This document shows, one piece after another, positions 62,817 through 64,000 of a stretch of DNA of 64,000 nt. The position numbers and the translations under genes were made by a program. The notes below the pieces were generated by a model. It was not told where the DNA came from. It worked only from the letters and a program-made list of their open reading frames with translations, and did no database searches. Source of the DNA: QHWT01 sp963755695 (GTDB taxonomy: Bacteria > Acidobacteriota > Vicinamibacteria > Vicinamibacterales > 2-12-FULL-66-21). Location: the NCBI GenBank assembly GCA_963755695.1, contig CAVWLB010000010.1, forward strand, positions 1,612,001 to 1,676,000, written 5' to 3'. Position 1 is the first letter of the stretch. Every line of letters begins with the position of its first letter.

Positions 62817-63589
62817 TAATAGATGAGGACGATGAGCAGCTTGGTCACGAGAAAATCCACCGCAATCACCGCCACTGAGCTCGCGACCACCGCGTTGGTC
62901 GTCGCCCGGCCCACGCCCTGGGTGCCGCCGCGCGTCCGCAATCCGACGTGGCAGCCGATGCTCACGATGGTGAAGCCGAGAAAGAACGGCTTGATGAGTC
63001 CCATCCAGACGTCCTGCATGTAAAGGCCGGCGATGACGCTGTTCCAGTAGACGGAGCCGGCCACGTGAAACTGCAGCACAGTGACGATCCAGCCGCCGAC
63101 CATTCCGATACCGCCGGACAACACGGTCAGCAGCGGCACCATCAGCAGGCCCGCGAGAATCCGTGGCACGACCAGTTTTCGAATCGGATCGGTTCCCAGC
63201 GCGCGCAGGGCCGCGATCTGATCCGTCACCATCATCGAGCCGAGTTCCGCCGCGATCCCCGAACCCACGCGGCCGGCCACCATCAGTCCGGTCAGCACCG
63301 GGCCGAGCTCGCGAACCATTGACGCGCTCACCAGACGGCCGATCATCGAACGGGCGCCGAATTGGTCGAGCGTGAACCCCGAGTTCAGTGCCAGCACCAT
63401 CCCGGTGAACATGCCAGTCAACAGGACGACGGTCAGCGATCCGATCCCGACTGCCTCGAACTGCTCGACGATGTCGCGCGGATACATCGGGCGGGTGACC
63501 AGGGCACGGCCGAACTGCCCGATCATGTGCACGTACTCCTGCACCTCGAGCAGTGCCGCCTTGATCCATTCGATCAGCTTTGGCTTCAC
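62816..63589 (-). CDS. mlaE: ABC transporter permease MlaE
   Basis: 257 aa from GTG 63589. The MlaE/Ttg2B fold has an N-terminal interfacial helix, then GIGSLTVVLLTGMFTGMVLA, the coupling motif region RELGPVLTGLMVAGRVGSG, AAELGSMMVTDQIAALRALG, LAGLLMVPLLTVLSGGIGMV and SIGCHVGLRTRGGTQGVGRA. It begins 2 bp after the uvrB stop, so the Mla operon may be read through from uvrB. The order mlaE-mlaF-mlaD is standard. Confidence 0.95.
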   Translation of the reverse strand: MKPKLIEWIKAALLEVQEYVHMIGQFGRALVTRPMYPRDIVEQFEAVGIGSLTVVLLTGMFTGMVLALNSGFTLDQFGARSMIGRLVSASMVRELGPVLTGLMVAGRVGSGIAAELGSMMVTDQIAALRALGTDPIRKLVVPRILAGLLMVPLLTVLSGGIGMVGGWIVTVLQFHVAGSVYWNSVIAGLYMQDVWMGLIKPFFLGFTIVSIGCHVGLRTRGGTQGVGRATTNAVVASSVAVIAVDFLVTKLLIVLIY

Positions 63590-63591
63590 GT

Positions 63592-64000
63592 TCAGCGACG
63601 ACTCCCCGCCAACCCCAGCTCCCGGCTCTTGAGCTGCTTGATCCGATCGCGGAGGGCCGCCGCCTTCTCGAACTCCAGATTCGCCGCCGCCGCTTTCATC
63701 TGTGCCTGCAGCACCCCGACGTGTGCGTCGAGATCCGCCTGTGTCTTGAACACACCGCCTTCGTCGGCGGTCGTTCCCACGGTGACGTAGTCACGTTCGT
63801 AAACGCTGGTCATCACCTCGTCGATGCTCTTCACGATCGACGCCGGCGTAATCCCATGCTCGCGGTTGTAGGCTTCCTGAATCGTACGACGCCGCTCGGT
63901 CTCCGAGAGCGCATGCCGCATCGAATCGGTCACCTTGTCCGCATACATGATTGCGCGCCCGTTCACGTTCCGCGCCGCGCGCCCCACCGTCTGGATGAGT
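63592..64000 (-). CDS. uvrB: Excinuclease ABC subunit B, C-terminal part (runs off right edge)
   Basis: The visible 135 residues begin LIQTVGRAARNVNGRAIMYA, helicase motif VI of UvrB. ADKVTDSMRHALSETERRR, TIQEAYNREHGITPASIVKS and a C-terminal UVR domain (MKAAAANLEFEKAAALRDRI) that binds UvrC follow. The reading frame continues past base 64000. It acts in nucleotide excision repair. Confidence 0.95.
   Translation of the reverse strand, partial: LIQTVGRAARNVNGRAIMYADKVTDSMRHALSETERRRTIQEAYNREHGITPASIVKSIDEVMTSVYERDYVTVGTTADEGGVFKTQADLDAHVGVLQAQMKAAAANLEFEKAAALRDRIKQLKSRELGLAGSRR

Noticed and set aside
62817..63569. 535-aa version of MlaF starting at 63569
   Set aside because: The first 250 residues are a shadow of mlaE; the ATG at 62816 gives a normal MlaF coupled to mlaE.

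Overview
The window is 64 kb of high-GC bacterial DNA. It is densely coded, with many 1-10 bp gene overlaps, and shows no rRNA, insertion sequence, phage or CRISPR. An ADOP-type duplicated ABC permease, several sigma-54 regulator/kinase pairs, a Mla/MCE operon, PilT, a CXXXY-type CcmE and secreted proteases together suggest a Gram-negative member of the Acidobacteriota, most like class Vicinamibacteria. This placement is inference from gene content, not a phylogeny.

Layout. 1-3.6 kb: a minus-strand cytochrome c maturation operon (ccmE, ccmF-ccmH, a zinc-ribbon protein, an exported protein running off the left edge). 3.8-13.9 kb: maf, a diheme cytochrome c, HupE/UreJ-DUF4331-TPR divergent from an ECF sigma/anti-sigma pair, DciA-like, thiolase and 3-hydroxyacyl-CoA dehydrogenase. 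14-17.3 kb: pilT, a membrane-bound metal-dependent hydrolase and recA. 17.4-26 kb: an overlapping minus-strand operon of FHA/DUF3662 proteins, a PP2C phosphatase with a beta-helix ectodomain, a PknB-like kinase and a 1094-aa SEDS (RodA/FtsW)-class B PBP fusion. It is the counterpart of the actinobacterial fhaA-pstP-rodA-pbpA-pknB growth-control cluster. tRNA-Phe follows. 26.5-41 kb: small exported proteins, a nitrilase homologue, an NtrB/NtrC-like pair, rsgA, a glycogen debranching enzyme, treZ, a hybrid kinase, a ClpP-like protease, a Rieske protein and a MarR regulator. 41-49 kb: an efflux operon (HlyD, ABC ATPase, ADOP permease) followed by a sigma-54 regulator and its kinase, with a candidate sigma-54 promoter upstream. 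49-64 kb: tryptophan 2,3-dioxygenase, two secreted serine proteases, MscS, a nucleoside and sugar-phosphate operon (amidohydrolase, hpt, rpiB, deoC), upp, citryl-CoA lyase, tRNA-Val, a Mla operon and the 3' end of uvrB.

Three points stand out. First, DeoC and RpiB carry N-terminal extensions of the kind seen on cargo of sugar-phosphate bacterial microcompartments, although no shell gene is in the window. Second, many intergenic spacers consist of degenerate tandem arrays with a period of about 7 bp, each spacer with its own word and often with an inverted arm. Third, at least 12 single-base indels break otherwise well-conserved genes (ccmF, DUF4331 three times, thiolase, the membrane hydrolase, PP2C, a tiny ORF, marR, an S1 protease, rpiB, hpt). 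The simplest reading is residual sequencing error, so those genes are annotated across the shift and should not be called pseudogenes without read support.
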